From JAUYQR01 sp031415015 (GTDB lineage: Bacteria; Pseudomonadota; Alphaproteobacteria; Rhodobacterales; Rhodobacteraceae), in assembly GCA_031415015.1 (NCBI GenBank), contig JANOQT010000014.1, positions 8,384-72,383 of the forward strand: DNA of 64,000 nucleotides, given 5' to 3'. The translations under genes were made by a program, and so were the position numbers. Below are positions 1 through 8,569 of this stretch, in pieces. The notes beneath the pieces were generated by a model. The model was not told where the DNA came from, did no database searches, and saw nothing but the letters and a program-made list of their open reading frames with translations. Within the stretch, counting starts at the first letter, position 1. Each line of letters starts with the position of its first letter.

Positions 1-511
1 GTCCTTGGACAGCGAGGGGCGGGTGATCTACGCGGGGTCGTTTTCAAAGTCGGTGTTTCCGGGGTTGCGGCTGGGCTATCTGGTCGGGCCTGCCAGTTTC
101 ATCGCCGAGGCGCGGGGCCTGCGGGCGATGGTGCTGCGCCATCCGCCCGGGCATATCCAGCGGACGGTCGCGTATTTCCTAGCGATGGGGCATTATGATG
201 CGCTGATCAACCGGATGCGAAACGCGTACCGGCGGCGGCGGCAGGTGATGGCCGAAGCGATTGCCGAGGCGGGCTTGCAGGTCGCGGGGCAGGGCGGGTT
301 TGGCGGCTCTTCGTTCTGGATGCAGGCACCGGAAGGAGTGGATAGCGAAGCACTGGCGCTGCGGTTGCGGGCCGAGGGCGTGCTGATCGAGCCGGGGCGG
401 GCGTTTTTTGCAGGCGAGGGGCCGAGGAATTACTATCGGCTGGCCTATTCGTCGATCACCCCGGCAAAGATCCCGGAGGGAATAGCGCGGATCGGGCGGG
501 CGCTGCGGTGA
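1..511 (+). CDS. MocR/GntR-type PLP-dependent regulator, C-terminal part (TauR-like)
   Basis: The left window edge cuts this gene, so only about the last 169 codons are present. The fragment is the C-terminal half of a fold-type I aminotransferase domain. It has the PLP-lysine segment SFSKSVFPGLRLGY near its start and ends in the small domain (LIEPGRAFF, NYYRLAYSS). Aminotransferases with such a domain and a GntR winged helix are MocR-family regulators. TauR, the activator of taurine genes in Rhodobacteraceae, is one of them. The helix-turn-helix lies outside the window, so a plain aminotransferase cannot be excluded. The regulator reading comes from the adjacent xsc gene, 91 bases downstream on the same strand. 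Confidence 0.65.
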   Translation, partial: SLDSEGRVIYAGSFSKSVFPGLRLGYLVGPASFIAEARGLRAMVLRHPPGHIQRTVAYFLAMGHYDALINRMRNAYRRRRQVMAEAIAEAGLQVAGQGGFGGSSFWMQAPEGVDSEALALRLRAEGVLIEPGRAFFAGEGPRNYYRLAYSSITPAKIPEGIARIGRALR

Positions 512-602
512 ACTGGACTTAGCGGGGCGTGAGTTCTGGCCCTAAGGGGGTGGGGCTTCGGCGGATAAATTGCGACGAGAACCGGGGAACAGGAGTGCGG
601 CT

Positions 603-2378
603 ATGAAGATGACGACCGAAGAAGCCTTTGTGAAAGTGCTGCAGATGCACGGGATCGAACATGCGTTCGGGATCATCGGGTCTGCATTCATGCCGATCTC
701 GGACTTGTTCCCCAAGGCAGGGATCACCTTCTGGGACTGTGCGCATGAGGGCTCGGGCGGGATGATGGCGGACGGGTATACCCGCGCCTCGGGCCGGATG
801 AGCATGATGATTGCGCAGAACGGACCGGGGATCACGAACTTTGTGACCCCGGTGAAGACGGCGTACTGGAACCACACGCCATTGCTGCTGGTGACCCCGC
901 AGGCGGCCAACAAAACCATCGGCATGGGTGGATTTCAGGAGGTGGAGCAGATGGCGCTGTTTGCCGACATGGTCGCCTATCAGGAGGAGGTGCGCGACCC
1001 ATCCCGCGTGGCCGAGGTGTTGAACCGGGTGATTTGCCAAGCCAAGCGCCACTCCGCCCCGGCGCAGATCAACATGCCGCGTGATTACTGGACGCAGGTG
1101 ATCGACATCGACCTGCCGGCAGTGGTGGAGTTCGAGCGGCCTTCGGGTGGCGAGGCGGCGATCCAGGCGGCGGCGGATCTGCTGTCGCAGGCGAAGTTCC
1201 CGGTTATCCTGAACGGTGCGGGCGTGGTGATCGGTGGGGCGATTCCGGCCAGCATGGCCTTGGCGGAGCGGCTGGATGCCCCGGTTTGTGTCGGCTATCA
1301 GCACAATGATGCCTTTCCCGGTAGCCATCCGCTGTTTGCGGGGCCGCTTGGATACAATGGGTCAAAGGCCGCAATGGAGTTGATTTCTCAGGCTGATGTG
1401 GTATTCTGTCTGGGTACCCGATTGAACCCGTTTTCAACCTTGCCGGGATACGCGCTGGACTACTGGCCGAAGGCGGCCAAGATCATCCAAGTCGACATCA
1501 ACCCGGATCGGATCGGGCTGACCAAGAAGGTTACTGTTGGCATTGTCGGCGACTCCAAGAAAGTCGCCGAAGCGGTATTGGCGCGTTTAGCCTCTACCGC
1601 TGGTGACCATGCGCGATCCGAACGCAAAGCAAAAATCGCACAGACCAAATCGGCATGGGCGCAGGCCTTGTCGTCGATGGACCATGAGGAGGACGACCCG
1701 GGAACGTCGTGGAACCAGCGCGCCCGGGATGCCAAACCGGAGTGGATGAGCCCGCGAATGGCCTGGCGCGCGATCCAGCAGGCCCTGCCGCGTGAGGCGA
1801 TCATTTCTAGCGACATCGGCAACAACTGCGCCATCGGCAACGCATATCCGACCTTTGAGGCGGGGCGGAAGTATCTGGCACCGGGGCTGTTCGGGCCGTG
1901 CGGTTATGGGTTGCCCAGCATCATCGGGGCCAAGATCGCCTGCCCGGATGTGCCGGTGGTGGGCTTTGCCGGGGACGGGGCGTTTGGGATCGCGGTGACG
2001 GAGTTGACGGCGATCGGGCGGCCGGAGTGGCCTGCGATCACCATGGTGGTATTCCGCAATTACCAATGGGGCGCGGAAAAGCGCAATTCGACGCTGTGGT
2101 ATGACGACAATTTCGTCGGCACGGAACTGGACGAGGGCGTGAGTTATGCCGGGATCGCGCGGGCTTGCGGGCTGCAAGGCGTGCAGGCGCGGACGATGGA
2201 GCAGTTGCGCGACGCGCTGGCCAAGGCAGTCGTTGACCAGATGCAGCACGGCAAGACCACGCTGATCGAGGCGATGATCAATCAGGAACTGGGTGAGCCG
2301 TTCCGCCGTGACGCGATGAAAAAGCCGGTGGAAGTGGCGGGGATATCGAAGGCGGACATGCGGCGGCAAACTGCCTGA
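603..2378 (+). CDS. xsc: Sulfoacetaldehyde acetyltransferase (Xsc)
   Basis: This thiamine-diphosphate enzyme converts sulfoacetaldehyde and phosphate to acetyl phosphate and sulfite, the desulfonation step of taurine breakdown. The 591-residue length is normal for Xsc. The N-terminal PYR-type domain opens MKMTTEEAFVKVLQMHGIEH with GIIGSAFMPISDLF. The C-terminal domain has the ThDP/Mg motif GDGAFGIAVTEL followed by NYQWGAEK. An upstream in-frame TTG at 570 exists, but the ATG at 603 is preferred because AGGAG (591-595) lies 7 bases before it and the protein then starts at the family's usual N-terminus. It is the first gene of a gapless operon: its TGA shares one base with the next ATG. Confidence 0.95.
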   Translation: MKMTTEEAFVKVLQMHGIEHAFGIIGSAFMPISDLFPKAGITFWDCAHEGSGGMMADGYTRASGRMSMMIAQNGPGITNFVTPVKTAYWNHTPLLLVTPQAANKTIGMGGFQEVEQMALFADMVAYQEEVRDPSRVAEVLNRVICQAKRHSAPAQINMPRDYWTQVIDIDLPAVVEFERPSGGEAAIQAAADLLSQAKFPVILNGAGVVIGGAIPASMALAERLDAPVCVGYQHNDAFPGSHPLFAGPLGYNGSKAAMELISQADVVFCLGTRLNPFSTLPGYALDYWPKAAKIIQVDINPDRIGLTKKVTVGIVGDSKKVAEAVLARLASTAGDHARSERKAKIAQTKSAWAQALSSMDHEEDDPGTSWNQRARDAKPEWMSPRMAWRAIQQALPREAIISSDIGNNCAIGNAYPTFEAGRKYLAPGLFGPCGYGLPSIIGAKIACPDVPVVGFAGDGAFGIAVTELTAIGRPEWPAITMVVFRNYQWGAEKRNSTLWYDDNFVGTELDEGVSYAGIARACGLQGVQARTMEQLRDALAKAVVDQMQHGKTTLIEAMINQELGEPFRRDAMKKPVEVAGISKADMRRQTA

Positions 2379-3118
2379 TGCCGTTTGATCTGGGCCCCCT
2401 GGCGCTGGTCTGGATGGCGGTGGCGATCCTGATTGCCGCCTTTGTGCGCGGGTATTCGGGGTTCGGCTATTCGGCGATGGTGATTGCGGCCTCTAGCCTT
2501 GTCACCAATCCGCTGAATTTCGTGGCCGTTGTGGTCATTTTGGAAACGGCGATGTCGTTGCAGGCGGCCAAAGGCGCAGGGCCGGATGTCGATTGGCGGC
2601 GGGTCTGGCTGCTGATGGCCGGGGCGGCCATCGGGCTGCCCTTGGGATTGTTGGTCCTGACCGGGGTCAGCGAGGATACCGCACGCGCGGTGATCTCGGG
2701 GTATGTGCTGCTGATGTGCGGCGTGCTGTTGGCCGGTTGGCGGCTGCGGGGTGAAGTGCGGGGTGGGGGCAACGCGGTGGCGGGGCTGGTGTCGGGCCTG
2801 GCCAATGCGCCGGGGATGGGGGGGCTGCCGGTGGCGGCGTTCTTTGCGGCGCAACCGATGCAGGCGGCGGTGTTTCGCGCGACGCTGATTGCGTATTTCC
2901 CGCTGCTCGACCTTTATTCCGCGCCGCTGTATTTCTGGGCGGGACTGGTCAGCTGGGACACGCTTTGGGCGTCGCTAATTGCCCTGCCGCTGACCTTTTT
3001 CGGCAACTGGCTGGGCGGGCGGCATTTCCTGAACACCGATCCGCAGGACTTTCGGCGCTTTGCCATCGTGTTGCTGGCGGCGCTGGCGGGTCTGGGTCTG
3101 CTGAAGGCGGTGATCTGA
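2378..3118 (+). CDS. TauE/SafE-family sulfite or organosulfur exporter
   Basis: A 246-residue polytopic membrane protein of the TauE/SafE (DUF81) family. Hydrophobic segments run almost end to end, for example LALVWMAVAILIAAF near the N-terminus, VWLLMAGAAIGLPLGLLVLTGV, and a final helix IVLLAALAGLGLL. The early motif VRGYSGFGYS matches the Gly-rich first half-repeat typical of the family. Members beside xsc are thought to export the sulfite released by desulfonation. That is the likely role here, although the substrate cannot be read from sequence. The start ATG overlaps the xsc stop by one base and its own stop overlaps the ackA start by one base, so translation is probably coupled. Confidence 0.85.
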   Translation: MPFDLGPLALVWMAVAILIAAFVRGYSGFGYSAMVIAASSLVTNPLNFVAVVVILETAMSLQAAKGAGPDVDWRRVWLLMAGAAIGLPLGLLVLTGVSEDTARAVISGYVLLMCGVLLAGWRLRGEVRGGGNAVAGLVSGLANAPGMGGLPVAAFFAAQPMQAAVFRATLIAYFPLLDLYSAPLYFWAGLVSWDTLWASLIALPLTFFGNWLGGRHFLNTDPQDFRRFAIVLLAALAGLGLLKAVI

Positions 3119-4194
3119 TGCTGCTGGTCGTCAACGCGGGGTCTTCTTCCCTGAAGGTGGCATTCTATGACGGCCTGGATGTGATCAAGCGCGAAGCGGT
3201 CGGCGAAATCGGGGCTGACGGTCATGCAACTGCGCTGGAAGGGCTGCTGCTGCGGTCGGGCGTCGAAGTTGCGGCTTTGACCGGGGCGGCGCACCGCGTG
3301 GTGCATGGCGGGGCTGCGCTGACGGCGACCTGCCGGGTGACGCCAGAGGTGCTGGCCGAGGTAGAGGCCGCGGTGCCGCTGGCCCCCCTGCACAATCCGG
3401 CAAATCTTGTGGGACTGCGCGCAATGCAGCAGCTGTTGCCCGACCTGCCGCAATACGCCTGCTTTGACACGGCGTTTCATTCGACCAATCCAGCGGTTGC
3501 CACCACCTACGCTTTGCCGCTGGCCGAGCGGGAGCGGGGTCTGCGCCGCTATGGCTTTCACGGGACCAGTTTTGCTGCGGTGGTCCGAACCCTGTCCGGC
3601 AGGGGCGCACTGCCCGCGCGGTTGCTGGCCTGTCATCTTGGAAACGGGGCGTCGATCTGTGCCATCCTGAACGGGCGGTCGGTTGCGACGACGATGGGGT
3701 ACTCTCCGTTGGACGGGTTGACCATGGGCACGCGGGCGGGGTCGATTGACGCGAACGCGGTGTTACGATTGGCTGAAATCCACGGGATCGAGCGGGCAAA
3801 ATCCATTCTCAACCAGTTCAGCGGGATGGTAGCCTTGGGCGGGACGAACGATCTGCGGACCCTGCATGACTGGAACCGCCCCGAAGCAAAGTTCGCGCTG
3901 GAGCATTTTGCCTATTGGGCAATACGGCATGCAGGCAGCATGGTGGCCGCGATGGGAGGGCTGGACGCGGTGGTCTTCACCGGCGGCATTGGCGAGAATG
4001 ACTGCTGGATGCGGCGGGAAATCGTTGGAGGGCTGGGCTATCTGGGGGCAGAGATGGACGAGGACGCGAACCGCGTGCACGCGGCAGACCTGCATGCGGC
4101 GAGATCGACTGTCGCAATCTGGATTGTGCCCGCCGATGAGGAGCGCCAGATTGCGCTGGAAGCACAGGCCGTAATGGCACGGGAGGGGCGATGA
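3118..4194 (+). CDS. ackA: Acetate kinase
   Basis: Acetate kinase interconverts acetyl phosphate plus ADP with acetate plus ATP. The ATG at 3118 overlaps the exporter stop and gives the expected N-terminus with the phosphate-binding motif NAGSSSLK. The family motifs follow in order: AHRVVHGG, LHNPANL, CFDTAFHSTNP, RYGFHGTSF, MGTRAGSID and VFTGGIGEN. All catalytic-region motifs are therefore present. At 358 residues it is shorter than the usual roughly 400. In an xsc operon the acetyl phosphate is more often handled by phosphotransacetylase (Pta). AckA here would give ATP and acetate directly. Its stop overlaps the soeA start (ATGA at 4191-4194). Confidence 0.92.
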   Translation: MLLVVNAGSSSLKVAFYDGLDVIKREAVGEIGADGHATALEGLLLRSGVEVAALTGAAHRVVHGGAALTATCRVTPEVLAEVEAAVPLAPLHNPANLVGLRAMQQLLPDLPQYACFDTAFHSTNPAVATTYALPLAERERGLRRYGFHGTSFAAVVRTLSGRGALPARLLACHLGNGASICAILNGRSVATTMGYSPLDGLTMGTRAGSIDANAVLRLAEIHGIERAKSILNQFSGMVALGGTNDLRTLHDWNRPEAKFALEHFAYWAIRHAGSMVAAMGGLDAVVFTGGIGENDCWMRREIVGGLGYLGAEMDEDANRVHAADLHAARSTVAIWIVPADEERQIALEAQAVMAREGR

Positions 4195-6968
4195 ACCAGC
4201 CAAGGCTTGACCTGTCGCCGCCGGTGTCGGACGAGGTGCGCAAGACAACCTGCTACATGTGCGCCTGCCGCTGCGGGATCAATGTGCATCGGAAAAGCGG
4301 CAAGGTGTCTTATATCGAGGGCAACCGCGACCATCCGGTGAACAAGGGGGTGCTCTGTGCCAAAGGGGCGGCGGGGATCATGCAGATCACCGCGCCGTCA
4401 CGGCTTCGCACGCCCTTGCGGCGGGTGGGGCCGCGCGGGTCGGGGGCGTTCGAGGCGATTTCCTGGGACGAGGCGCTGGCGCTGGCGGTGTCGTGGATGA
4501 AGCCCTTGCGCGAGACCGCGCCGCAGAAGCTGGCGTTCTTCACCGGGCGCGACCAAAGCCAGAGCCTGACCGGCTGGTGGGCGCAGGCGTTCGGGACGCC
4601 GAACTATGCCGCACATGGCGGGTTTTGTTCGGTGAACATGGCGGCGGCGGGGATCTACACCATCGGCGGCGCGTTCTGGGAATTTGGCCAGCCGGATTGG
4701 GAACACACGAAGCTGTTCGTGATGTTCGGCGTGGCGGAGGATCACGACAGCAACCCGATCAAGATCGGGCTGGGCCGGCTGAAGGAACGCGGCGCGCGGG
4801 TGATATCGGTCAACCCGATCCGCACCGGGTATTCGGCGGTGGCGGATGACTGGATCGGGATCACGCCGGGGACAGACGGGTTGCTGATCCTGAGCCTGAT
4901 CCATTGCCTGCTGGAGGCGGGGAAGGTCGATCTGCGCTATCTGGCGCAATTCACCAATGCGGGTTTGCTGGTGAACGAGGGCGAGGGGCCGGAAAAGGGG
5001 CTGTTCGCGCGCAACGCCGAAAGCCAACCTTTCGTGATCGACAAGACCACACAGCATCCGGCACCATGGGATGGCAAGGGGGTGGAGCCCGATCTGGGCG
5101 CGGTCTGGCAGGGCAACCGGACGGTTTTCCAGCATATGGCGGAGATGTACCTGTCGCCGGAGTATGCGCCCGAAGCGGTGGCGGCGCGGTGTGGGGTCAG
5201 CGCGTTGCGCATCCGGCAGTTGGCGGCGGAGCTGGCGTCGGTGGCGTTTGATCAGGCGATCGTGCTGGATCAGCCGTGGACGGATTTCCGGGGGAACCAG
5301 CATCCGAACATGCCGGGGCGGCCCGTCAGTTTCCACGCGATGCGGGGGATTTCGGCGCATTCCAACGGGTTCCAGACCGCGCGGGCGCTGCATCTGTTGC
5401 AGATCGTGCTGGGGACGGTGGAGGTGCCGGGGGGCTACCGGTTCAAGCCGCCCTACCCAAAGCCGGTGGAGGCGCATCCGACGCCGAACTTCGTGACCGC
5501 CCCGGGCAAGCCGCTGTCGGGGCCGCATCTGGGCTATGTCCGGGGGCCGGAAAACCTGTGCCTGCTGCCCGATGGCAGCCCTGCGCGGATCGACAAGGCG
5601 TTCTCGTGGGAGAACCCGATGTCGGCGCATGGGATGATGCATATGGTGATCCCCAACGCCCATGCGGGCGACCCGTACCGGATCGACACGCTGTTTCTGT
5701 ATATGGCGAACATGTCGTGGAATTCGTCGATGAATACCGCGTCGGTGATGCAGATGCTGACGGCGAAGGACGGCGACGATTACGTCATCCCCCGCATCAT
5801 CTATTCCGATGCCTATGCGTCGGAGATGGTGGCCTATGCTGACCTGATCCTGCCCGACACGACCTATCTGGAGCGGCATGATTGCATTTCGTTGCTGGAC
5901 CGGCCCATCAGTGAGCCCGATGCGGCAGGGGACAGCATCCGCTGGCCGGTGGTGGAACCGGACCGCGATGTCAGGGGGTTCCAGTCGGTGCTGCTGGACC
6001 TTGGCGCAAGGTTGGGGCTGCCGGGGATGGTGAATGAGGACGGTTCGGCGAAGTTCCGCGATTACGCCGATTACATCGTCAGCCACCAGCGCAGGCCGGG
6101 TGTGGGGCCGCTGATCGGTTTTCGTGGCAACGGGAGCGATGTCGGGCGCGGCGCGCCGAACCCGGGCCAGATGGACCGCTACATCGACAACGGCGGGTTC
6201 TTTCAGGCGCATGTGCCGGAGGAGGCGCGGTACTACAAACCGTGGAATGCGGCCTATCAGGACTGGGCGGTGGCGACCTCGTTCTACGAGGCGCCGCAGC
6301 CCTATCTGTTCAACATCTGGTCCGAGCCGATGCGCAAGTTCCAGCTGGCCGCCGAGGGGCACGGGCCGATTCAGCCACCAGACCATCTGCGCGCGCGGCT
6401 GAAGCAGGCGATGCACCCGCTGCCGGTCTGGTATCCGCCGTACGGTGATGACGAGGCGGCGGGTTGGGGCTATTCGCTGCACGCGCTGACGCAGCGACCG
6501 ATGGATATGTATCATTCCTGGGGGTCGCAAAACGCTTGGCTGCGGCAGATCAGGGGGAAGAACTTCCTGTATCTGCCGACCAAGATCTGGGAGGCGGAGG
6601 GGTTTCAGGTGGGCGATTATGCGCGGGTCATCTCGCCCAACGGCGGGATCACGGTGCCGGTGGCGCATATGGCGGCACTGAACGAGAATACGGTGTGGAC
6701 GTGGAACGCCATCGGCAAGCGCAAGGGAGCCTGGGCTTTGGATGAGGGCGCACCGGAGGCGACGGAAGGGTTCTTGCTGAACCACCTGATTTCCGAGCTG
6801 CTGCCGGCCAAAGGCGACGGGCAGCGGTACTCCAATTCCGACCCGGTGACCGGGCAGGCGGCGTGGTTCGACCTGCGGGTGCGGATCGAGCGGGTGGGGC
6901 CGCGCGATCATGCGGAACCGGAGTTTCCTGCGGTGCCGCGTGTCGTGCCGAAGGGGGATCAGCGATGA
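4191..6968 (+). CDS. soeA: Cytoplasmic sulfite dehydrogenase SoeA-like molybdopterin subunit
   Basis: A 925-residue DMSO-reductase-family molybdoenzyme. The N-terminus carries a [4Fe-4S] motif, C21-x2-C24-x3-C28 with a fourth Cys in GVLCAKG, followed by the long Mo-bisMGD domains and a C-terminal MGD-binding domain. There is no twin-arginine signal, so the enzyme should stay in the cytoplasm, as SoeABC does. A candidate Mo-ligand Cys lies in HGGFCSVNMA near residue 145. Thiosulfate/polysulfide reductase is the alternative for this subfamily. Sulfite oxidation is inferred from the upstream sulfite-forming xsc and from the three-gene A-B-C layout. It overlaps both neighbours by ATGA. Confidence 0.85.
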   Translation: MNQPRLDLSPPVSDEVRKTTCYMCACRCGINVHRKSGKVSYIEGNRDHPVNKGVLCAKGAAGIMQITAPSRLRTPLRRVGPRGSGAFEAISWDEALALAVSWMKPLRETAPQKLAFFTGRDQSQSLTGWWAQAFGTPNYAAHGGFCSVNMAAAGIYTIGGAFWEFGQPDWEHTKLFVMFGVAEDHDSNPIKIGLGRLKERGARVISVNPIRTGYSAVADDWIGITPGTDGLLILSLIHCLLEAGKVDLRYLAQFTNAGLLVNEGEGPEKGLFARNAESQPFVIDKTTQHPAPWDGKGVEPDLGAVWQGNRTVFQHMAEMYLSPEYAPEAVAARCGVSALRIRQLAAELASVAFDQAIVLDQPWTDFRGNQHPNMPGRPVSFHAMRGISAHSNGFQTARALHLLQIVLGTVEVPGGYRFKPPYPKPVEAHPTPNFVTAPGKPLSGPHLGYVRGPENLCLLPDGSPARIDKAFSWENPMSAHGMMHMVIPNAHAGDPYRIDTLFLYMANMSWNSSMNTASVMQMLTAKDGDDYVIPRIIYSDAYASEMVAYADLILPDTTYLERHDCISLLDRPISEPDAAGDSIRWPVVEPDRDVRGFQSVLLDLGARLGLPGMVNEDGSAKFRDYADYIVSHQRRPGVGPLIGFRGNGSDVGRGAPNPGQMDRYIDNGGFFQAHVPEEARYYKPWNAAYQDWAVATSFYEAPQPYLFNIWSEPMRKFQLAAEGHGPIQPPDHLRARLKQAMHPLPVWYPPYGDDEAAGWGYSLHALTQRPMDMYHSWGSQNAWLRQIRGKNFLYLPTKIWEAEGFQVGDYARVISPNGGITVPVAHMAALNENTVWTWNAIGKRKGAWALDEGAPEATEGFLLNHLISELLPAKGDGQRYSNSDPVTGQAAWFDLRVRIERVGPRDHAEPEFPAVPRVVPKGDQR

Positions 6969-7702
6969 CGATGCTGCCGGCAGCGACGACGACGAAGCTG
7001 GGTCTGGTGATCGACCTAGATACCTGCGTGGGGTGTCATGCCTGTGTGACGGCCTGCAAGGGGTGGAACGATCAGGGCTACGGGGTGCCATTGTCGGACC
7101 AGAACCCTTATGGCGCGGACCCTTCGGGGACGTTCCTCAACCGGGTTCACAGCTATCAGGTGCAACCTGTTGATGCAGCGTCACAAATCATCAACTTCCC
7201 TCGGTCCTGCCTGCATTGCGACAATGCGCCTTGTGTGACCGTGTGCCCGACCGGGGCCAGCTACAAGCGGGCCGAGGATGGGATCGTGCTGGTCAACGAG
7301 AACGCTTGCATCGGCTGCGGTCTGTGCGCCTGGGCCTGCCCATACGGCGCGCGCGAGATGGATGCGGATGCCGGGGTGATGAAGAAATGCACGCTGTGCG
7401 TGGACCGCATCTACAATGAGAACCTGGCCGAAGAGGACCGCGAGCCTGCCTGCGTGCGCACCTGCCCGACCGGCGCGCGGCATTTTGGCGATCTGGGTGA
7501 TCCTTTGAGTGCGGTCTCAAAACTGGTGGCGGAGCGGGGCGGCTATGACCTGATGCCGGAAATGGGCACCAAGCCCACCAACAAATATCTGCCGCCGCGC
7601 AAGAAGGACCGGCCGGATCAGGCCAGCCTTCTGGCCCCGCTGCTGGATATCAAGGCCACCGGGTTTGCCGGGTGGCTGGACAAGATGCTGGGGAAGATCT
7701 GA
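6965..7702 (+). CDS. soeB: SoeB-like iron-sulfur electron-transfer subunit
   Basis: A 245-residue ferredoxin-type subunit of the DmsB/PhsB/NrfC family that passes electrons between the Mo subunit and the membrane subunit. Several cysteine clusters are visible: CVGCHACVTACKGW near the N-terminus, CLHCDNAPCVTVCPTGA, CIGCGLCAWACPYGAR, and CTLCVDRI with CVRTCPTGAR, enough for four [4Fe-4S] clusters. The ATG at 6965 overlaps the soeA stop. The gene is followed without any gap by soeC. The C-terminal tail (PRKKDRPDQASLL) lies beyond the cluster-binding region. Confidence 0.9.
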   Translation: MTMLPAATTTKLGLVIDLDTCVGCHACVTACKGWNDQGYGVPLSDQNPYGADPSGTFLNRVHSYQVQPVDAASQIINFPRSCLHCDNAPCVTVCPTGASYKRAEDGIVLVNENACIGCGLCAWACPYGAREMDADAGVMKKCTLCVDRIYNENLAEEDREPACVRTCPTGARHFGDLGDPLSAVSKLVAERGGYDLMPEMGTKPTNKYLPPRKKDRPDQASLLAPLLDIKATGFAGWLDKMLGKI

Positions 7703-8569
7703 ATGCATCCAGCCCCGTCCGTCATTGTGTTTTCCGTGCTGTCGGGCATGGGGTTCGGCTATCTGGCCATGCTGGGCCTTGGCGTGGTGCAGCCTGCGGG
7801 CTGGACGGCGTTTTTTCTGTGGGGGCTTGGGTACGGGCTGGCGGTTGTGGGGCTGATGGCGGCGACGTTTCACCTTGGCAACCCGCAGCGCGCGTTGAAG
7901 GCGTTCAGCCAGTGGCGCAGCAGCTGGCTAAGCCGCGAGGCGTGGTTTGCGGTGGCGGCGCTGGTCACACTGGCCCCGGTGGCGCTGTCGGATTGGCTGG
8001 GTCTTGGTCTGCCGCGCTGGCTTGGGGTGTCGGGCGCGCTGCTTGCGCTGGGCACGGTGTTCACCACCTCGATGATCTATGCCCAGATCAAGGCGGTGCC
8101 GCGCTGGCACCACTGGATCACGCCGGTGATGTTTCTGGGTTTTTCGATGACCGGTGGGGCAATCCTGGCGGGGAAGGTTTGGGCGGCGGCGCTGGCCGTG
8201 ATTCTGGGCGCGGTGCTGCTGGCGGTCTGGCGGATCGGTGACGGACAATTTGCGCGGGCCGGGGCGACGCTGGGCACGGCGACGGGTCTGGCGGGTGGGG
8301 TGAGCGTGTTCGAGTTGCCGCATACCGGGGGCAACTACTTGTTGCGCGAGATGATCTTTGTCGTCGGGCGCAAACATGCGGCGAAGGTGCGGGCGATTGC
8401 GTTGGTTTTGAGCGCAGCAGTGCCGGCGGCGCTTGTGCTGGTGGTGCCGGGTGTGTGGGGGATAGCGCTGGCGGCACTCTGCCATCTGGTCGGGGCCTTT
8501 GCCGCGCGCTGGCTGTTCTTTGCCGAGGCCGAGCACGTGGTCGGCCTGTACTACGGAGCGCGGGGATGA
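7703..8569 (+). CDS. soeC: SoeC-like membrane anchor (DmsC/NrfD type)
   Basis: A 288-residue membrane protein with about eight hydrophobic helices, fitting the DmsC-type quinone-reactive anchor of a Mo oxidoreductase. Its N-terminal helix VIVFSVLSGMGFGYLAMLGL and the motif ATFHLGNPQRALKAFSQWRSSWLSREAW (start near residue 54) are typical of DmsC-like subunits. It would anchor SoeAB on the cytoplasmic face and transfer electrons from sulfite to the quinone pool. Its ATG directly follows the soeB stop, and its TGA overlaps the next start by ATGA. Confidence 0.88.
   Translation: MHPAPSVIVFSVLSGMGFGYLAMLGLGVVQPAGWTAFFLWGLGYGLAVVGLMAATFHLGNPQRALKAFSQWRSSWLSREAWFAVAALVTLAPVALSDWLGLGLPRWLGVSGALLALGTVFTTSMIYAQIKAVPRWHHWITPVMFLGFSMTGGAILAGKVWAAALAVILGAVLLAVWRIGDGQFARAGATLGTATGLAGGVSVFELPHTGGNYLLREMIFVVGRKHAAKVRAIALVLSAAVPAALVLVVPGVWGIALAALCHLVGAFAARWLFFAEAEHVVGLYYGARG

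Noticed and set aside
4398..7091. A reverse-strand open frame of almost 900 codons opposite soeA
   Set aside because: It is rich in Arg, Pro and His with no family features, the usual antisense shadow of a GC-rich gene. SoeA itself has full motifs.
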